Source of the DNA: Cardinalis cardinalis
Lineage: Eukaryota; Chordata; Aves; Passeriformes; Cardinalidae
Assembly: GCA_014549065.1 (NCBI GenBank)
Contig: JACDOX010000003.1
Span: 15,875,877-15,939,876, forward strand
Direction: 5' to 3'
DNA: 64,000 bases
The position numbers and the translations under genes were made by a program. This document shows, one piece after another, positions 58,071 to 64,000 of this stretch. The notes under the pieces were generated by a model. That model saw only the letters and a program-made list of their open reading frames with translations. It ran no database searches and was not told where the DNA came from. The number at the start of each line of letters is the position of its first letter. Within the stretch, counting starts at the first letter, position 1.

Positions 58071-61000
58071 CTGTTGAAAAAGAAATTACATAAACTGCAG
58101 TCAGTACTNCTTCTACTTCCATAACAACACAGAATATAGCTATTAGCATTTATTTAGCATACCAAGTAGATCAATCTTTGTATCAGTGAAAATGCAAAGT
58201 ACTACATAAATGTTATGCATTTCATCTTTGTAGGAGAGTCTATCTTTAGGCACTGTCTAAATATTACCAAATAAACCAAGANGCTGAGGCACATCAGAGC
58301 CTAACACAGAACAGCATTCCTGTATTGCCCTGTCTCCAAATCNCCAGGTAATGTTTGCCTCTAAAAGCCATATTTATAACCTTGGGCAGACAAATCTGTG
58401 CAACAGAAGAGGAGCATGTGGAAGGAAATAGAGAATGCTGGAGGAAGAATGAGTATAAGTTTACTTGACACATTCAGATAAGGCCATCACTTCAGATTTG
58501 TTGAGTCTGAAGTAAAAGGAGCCCAACTGCCACATCACCCAGACAAAGAGAAAGGGTAAAATATACTCTGCATCCTCCTGCCAGGCACATGCCACCCAAC
58601 TCAGAGAGACTGCTGCTCCAAAAGACCAGGTCATTCTGATGAAAAGGGCTGCAGGACTATTCACTCACAAATNATATATCAATAGAGGATGGAAATAGAA
58701 CAGAAAATCCAGCTAAACCATCTAACTGAAAGGTCATTAACAATACATTAAAGTAATTGCTAGATGTTTTCCTGATTTGCTGTGTATCTGTGATATTTAT
58801 GGCTTGCCAAAAAAAAAGAGGCAAACCAAAATCCACAGAGTTCTCCACAAATCNCTCACTTCGAGCTATGAAATTCTATTTGACATTGCCAAGCCACTGA
58901 AAATTGCTATTCCAGGAAAAAAAGTTATTGAAGAGCAGCAGCAATGTTGTTCTTTATGAATAATACAGAGCAAAAAGCTAAAACAGTTAATTATGGCAAA
59001 GAAAATAGGGGAAAATGTTTGAAATTACTGAAACTCTCAATTCACTTAACTCTGAGCAGACCAAAAGACATTTGGGAAATGAAATACACTTCAGAAAAGG
59101 TTTTTAAAAACCATGCCCAAAAAACCCCAATTAGTCTTTATCTCTAAGCAATTTTAAGGAGGGCAACAGAGGTTGTGCATTTANTCTCCCTTAATGAATA
59201 TCTGATTTAATTTATGTGAGGGCTCCACAAAGCATATACAAAAACATTCACAAATTAGTTGCCCCCTCCAATNTTTTAATGAAGGTGTTATAGAAATGAA
59301 TATAACAGAATTAGAAGGGATTGAAAGGACTTCTGACATTTTTTTTTTTTTAGAAGGCAGTAGAGAATAACCCACATCAGGGATAGCACATCACTAAACC
59401 CACTCAGGAGACAGGGGATGGAGGGACACAGCCATCAGAGACTACTTGCTCCTTATGCTGGCCCCTTGTATTAAGTGACACAGAGGGGTTTGACCAACAC
59501 AGAAGCAGTAAGCAGTGCAGTCAGACCCAAAATTTGAGGAAGAGCNATCAAATATTCTTAGAAAATTTTAAAGGGGGGGAAAAACCCCCCAAATTTAAGA
59601 CCATATCTTCTCAAGGTGTCAGCTTTTCTTCCAGGCAGTAATTCTGATATTTTTAATATCAAGGGCATCACTTNAATCCCTGCATTTTAATAGCAGCTTT
59701 CTAACTGTGCCTTTGAAAGCACTGTGGAATACAAAANAAAACCTTCAGGGAATGTAAAACCACAGAGTCTCTCAAATTAAATAAAGGTGCTGGGNTAACA
59801 GAATGTCACCTGAGATAGGCTTAAAGTCATGCTGAATTTATAGATACAGCTCAACCAACCACCCTCAGCTTATCCTCTGAATCCTTTATCAGATGCAACA
59901 CTAAATTTAGGGGACTAGAAAAATTCACTGACAAAAATCAAAGCCTACCTCACCATGGTTCTCACTTCATAAATAATGGTGTCATACAGCTTCATTCTTT
60001 ATCAACCTTCATGGATGGTATTTCATGAATAGCAAGTTTTGAACTCTAAAAAAATTCTTCCCCATATAAAAATAAAGTGATTATATAAACTAGCTCTAAA
60101 GTTCTGTCTTTGAGCCACAGCCATTACATACAGGTGCTTCAAACTCCTACAGAAAATATTCTTTCATCCTTAATATTTCACCTAACTTCTTTGAAAGATT
60201 CCACCTGTGTACCATGGAATCATCTGAAAAAAACATACATGGTTTGTTGCTGACTTAATACATTTTTATACCAGTAAAATACCAATGTGAAACAGACAAA
60301 AATATTTCTGACAAAAAAAAACCAAAACACAAACTTACTGGTGTTAGGCAGAGAGATTTCCATTAGATTTATGAACTGAAAATATCTAAAACAGGGCATT
60401 TTCCTACCAACACTAGATACTTTCTAACCTTCTCTCCCCACATAGAATTCAAATTCACTTTTGAGCACCCAGTTTCCAACAACTCCCAAAGACGATAAGG
60501 CAACTGAGATACCTGCTTAAAACTGAAAACTGGGTACCTTTCCATTAGGCAGGAATCAAGTCTTAACTTCCACCTGCCTAATAAANTCTAACTTTAAGTG
60601 CTGTGTTTTTGCTCTCCCCCAAATTAAGGTGATGATGTGGATCCAAACCCACAGACTCGGGTACATCACAGCTCAGTGTCACACCTTTGTAGGTGTTTCT
60701 CAAGGTCTCCTCTTCCTCCTTAACCTTTCATCACACCATTCCTGTTCAGAGGCAACTCAAAAGTCTACACATTGCTCAGTCTGCAACCACTGTGACAAAA
60801 AGGTGCCCAGCAACATTTTTTCAAATACATTATGTGAGCACATTCAGCTCAAATAATACATGAGATGTATTTAAAGGAAAAGCGTCTTTTAAAAGAAAAC
60901 CCTAAACATTTCAAGTNATGAGATTGTTGAAATCAACAGGACTGATGTCATTAAAATGAACTTTTTCACATCAGTGTGAGAATGGAAAAAGACATACAGA

Positions 61001-61191
61001 GACTGATACTTCTGCTCTGTCACAAATAGCCCCAGAAAGTAAAGGTTTTTTAAAATATCAACAGAGCTCCAGGCATCAGAAGTATCTGACTGCCTCCTAA
61101 CATAAGCAGGTGACCCCAAGTAGTTCCATCAGGCCCCCAGAGAAAAAGCCAGATGGCAAAAGCAATGATGATAAAAGACCAACATACTCAC

Positions 61192-61206
61192 TTCACTGAG
61201 ATGCAT
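61192..61206 (-). other. Candidate internal first exon of MYO1B
   Basis: On the minus strand a TATAAA (61248-61243) lies about 40 bp before an ATG in a strong context (CCACCATGC). The frame MHLSE ends at a donor GAA|GTGAGT in phase 0. Spliced to the relay-helix exon it would start a truncated, motor-defective product. This is pattern evidence only. The bases given run from the ATG to the donor. Confidence 0.15.
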
Positions 61207-63942
61207 GGTGGAATGAAGAGTGAAACCAACCAGCAAATTCAATTTATATGCTACTGTGGTGTCTGGGGATAGGGGTTTTGTGCATGACCACACANGCATA
61301 CAAGTTTATGAGATGAAACTAAGGAATATAAATGCTAGGAAGTTAAAATCAGCAAAATGGGAAAATTGCATTTAAAGAAAATGAAAAAAGATACTATTTT
61401 AATCTCAGAAAGCAATGACCCAGTTATAACGTGACTCAGTTGTAACAACTGTTCAAAATTTTTCGCAAATTTAGTAAAGGCATGTTATCAATAGTTATCC
61501 CTTTCTTTTCTGTTCACATGTACAAACATTGGAGCAATCAAGCTTATTTCTTGTAAACCAGACTGCANTGGGCTTTTGTGTAAATATCTGTGTATGCAAC
61601 GAACCAGAGAGGCACATCTTTTAATTACAAATATTCCACTACACTCAATCAAGCCATGTCTCAGTGTACCTCATGGAAGCAGGAAAGATCTGTGCCAAAG
61701 CTTGGGGCATTATCCATTTCCCATATNTGTGTAGCTCAACCAACCTCAGCCCTTTTTCTGTGCCAGGCAGAGAACCAGGCATTCTGAAATCCATCTTGCT
61801 CCCAGCTGTGCTGTCCAGGCACACAGGTCTGAACCAAATTTGGACTTAAAAAGATGAGAAACTGCAGTGAATCCAGTGCAGGTGTGATCCATGGGAAAAC
61901 CCAGGTACCATCACTTCAACAGACTCAGCCTGGTAATTACAGGCTGGAATTCCTGGAACAGGAATTACAACCAGGCAAGAACCTCCTGTATTATCAGAAC
62001 CACTCCTCTCAGACAGAAATAGCTGCTGTAGGGCAAAACATNATTCTCACAACCTGAAGCAGAACATTTGTGTATTTTTGCTCCAGCATTTCAAGTATTT
62101 CCTCTGCTGCAAGCAGCCAGCCAATGGGATTTACTTCATACAACTGCATGTTGCAAAATAAGCCTCTCTAATACTTACATTGTAATACAATTAATTAAAT
62201 GGTGGTTAACTTCCTNGGATGCACCTCTGCTTTCAGCATCCCAACACTTAAGGAAATTATTGCTTTAACAGTATTTTAAAAACTCCCNGGCACCTCAGAG
62301 CCCAACCAAGGGTTCCTCTCTGTAAAACTCCTCTCTCACATAACACTTGACAGCAGAGGAAGTTGATCAATTATAGGTTAAAAATTCAGTTTTCCTCTTT
62401 CCCACTAGACTGGGTTTGCCAGAAGCAGANGGGCTGGGTACACACATTTTGGCACTGCTGCTTGCCAGAATGTGATAAACTTCTGGGCATCAGCNAAGGG
62501 TTGAACAATTTCAAAAAGAAAATCTGTGGCAAGCTTGACAGCCTAGAAAAAGCAGCTGGAAATTATGGTCTGGAGATTAGGGCAACTAACAANACAGATA
62601 TCCATGGATGAGTTAAAGCCAAAGTCAAGACATGAAGAAAGGGTTCCCATATTCTTTTTTAAAAAAAAGATCCTGATAAGTCAATTTCCTCCTCAGATTT
62701 TTTTTTTTAACATGTCATCCTGCTTAGCAAATAACTAGACCCTTCTCCTGTAAAATAATCCTTTGGGGTGTGGGGGGAAGACCCTGATCCAGGAGCAACC
62801 TCTCAGAGCTCAGGATGCTCTGAAACTGTAACATCCTCCATGTAACCAACAGGACAGAAAAAGGCAAAGCAAGCAGGCAGTAACTGGACCAAGCTGTTGT
62901 ACAGGTTTATGGTGAAGGTGGAAACAGTTCCACTGTTTTCTCATGCCTTAAACACCTCAGAAAGACATTTTCAATGATTGCTGCTCCTTATTTGGCTACC
63001 TACCTCTAAAAACAGGCAATTAACACAACCATGAACTTGTTAAAAGGAAAAAATGCATTCTTCACATTTCTAACACATTCCCTCAACAGAGATAGTGTCA
63101 TTTTNTCAATGTCCAGATGACAGCTTACACAGTACATGCAGCAGGACCNAGCTTCTTTCTGTTACCTCAAGGGACTTCTATGCACAAGAAACAAGCAAAT
63201 TGCCTTAAATAAAAAGAAGTGCTATCAAAATGCATCACAGACTGTGGGGAATGGACCAGGTTTTACTGCTGCTGGCTTGTTTGGCTGCTTTACCTGTGAT
63301 ACTTTAATTTACTGGTGGGTTTTTTGCCCAGTCTTTGCATGTTCTTGCCCACCTGGAGCAAAAGGACTTGGTAAGATGCTGTCCCCAAAGACAAGGTAGT
63401 CACATCACCTCTTTTCAACCAAATGGAACCAGTCCCTCTCTGCAACTCTATCACCAGTGNATCCCAGTTTCTTGTCAGGCTAAAATACCTGGAACAAACT
63501 GCTCCACCAAGGGACTGAGCAGAAGGAACGCACACTCTCAAACTGTCTTCTCAAGGCCTGGCAAATTTCAACAATAAGCCTTTTTTGGCAGCATTACCTT
63601 CCATAAAACTGCACTCCAAATCATTAATACATCATATGGACCAGCTGCAGAGTGGTGCCTGAATATTCAGAATAAAGCCTTCAAGCCAAGCAGCACNGAC
63701 AGACATTTGTGTCTCTGAAGGGCTGGGCAGGATGAAATACTCACCCTCGCTCCATGACATTCATTTTTACTACTCCTTGTCTCCACAGGAAATGTGCACA
63801 ACAGGAAACTCAACACCCAAAGCAAATGGAGAGAGCCTTCTGCTCATCTCTGCTGAGCCCTGCCAGGCCCCCACCATCTGCCTCCTACAGCCTTCTCTTC
63901 TCCATCACAAACCCTACCCTACCCAACCCCAGCCTGTAGACA

Positions 63943-64000
63943 TGATATTTTCTGAAAAATCCTTTCCTTAGGATTTTTTTCTCCTGAGAGGCCTCAGGAA
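63943..64000 (+). mobile_element. Start of an ERV LTR cut by the window edge
   Basis: The last 58 bp begin TGATATTTTCTGAAAAATCC and continue to CTCCTGAGAGGCCTCAGGAA. The CTCCTG...GAGAGGCCTCAG word is shared with the 5' part of the LTR at 51452, and the sequence resembles the start of songbird ERV LTRs I know. It is antisense to MYO1B. Whether a full provirus follows cannot be seen. Confidence 0.65.

Larger units (their letters stand above)
56970..64000 (-). other. Large MYO1B intron, incomplete at the right edge
   Basis: At least 7 kb. None of the expected upstream motor exons (switch II, DIYGFE) was found, so the intron continues past the window. Apart from the LTR start at 63943 and simple-sequence runs, I recognise no repeats. 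Two weak exon candidates (6 nt near 58065; internal first exon near 61192) are described separately. Confidence 0.6.

Noticed and set aside
58790..58830. GATATTTATGGCTTGCC word resembling the switch II DIYGFE coding sequence
   Set aside because: It is on the plus strand, opposite to MYO1B, and the following codons do not continue the myosin sequence.
1..64000. CRISPR arrays, operons or bacterial systems
   Set aside because: The window is vertebrate nuclear DNA. No spaced direct repeats or compact gene strings are present.

Overview
This is vertebrate nuclear DNA, almost certainly from a passerine bird. The evidence is intron-split genes with canonical GT/AG splice sites, CR1 LINE 3' ends of the avian type, and ERV LTRs whose ends match families I know from songbird genomes. 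About one base in a few hundred is an isolated N and there are no long N runs, so these look like ambiguous or heterozygous calls rather than scaffold gaps.

The right half, from about 28.7 kb to the right edge, is the 3' two-thirds of MYO1B (unconventional myosin-Ib) on the minus strand. Eighteen coding exons read in consistent phase for 741 codons plus a stop. They run from the relay helix of the motor, through the actin-binding helix, converter, a six-IQ lever arm and the TH1/PH tail, to the normal C-terminus. The P-loop, switch I and switch II exons lie beyond the right edge. Three lever-arm exons are each exactly 87 nt and phase 0, the arrangement that permits isoforms with 4, 5 or 6 IQ motifs. 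The introns carry a full-length ERVL-type LTR, a CR1 fragment and, at the right edge, the start of another LTR. All three are antisense to the gene.

The left 28 kb is mainly non-coding. Its one convincing gene is an intronless testis-specific serine kinase of the TSSK6 type at 11.29-12.21 kb on the plus strand, with every kinase motif intact and its own poly(A) signal. The rest is intergenic sequence with three CR1 fragments, one solo LTR and a striking 90-bp near-perfect hairpin at 8.58-8.67 kb.

I found no operon-like system, CRISPR array, rRNA or tRNA. The main items for a second look are the 90-bp palindrome, a candidate 27-nt in-frame cassette exon between IQ exons of MYO1B, a candidate 6-nt microexon in the motor region, an intronic CpG pocket, a possible internal first exon, and a glycine at the first IQ position.
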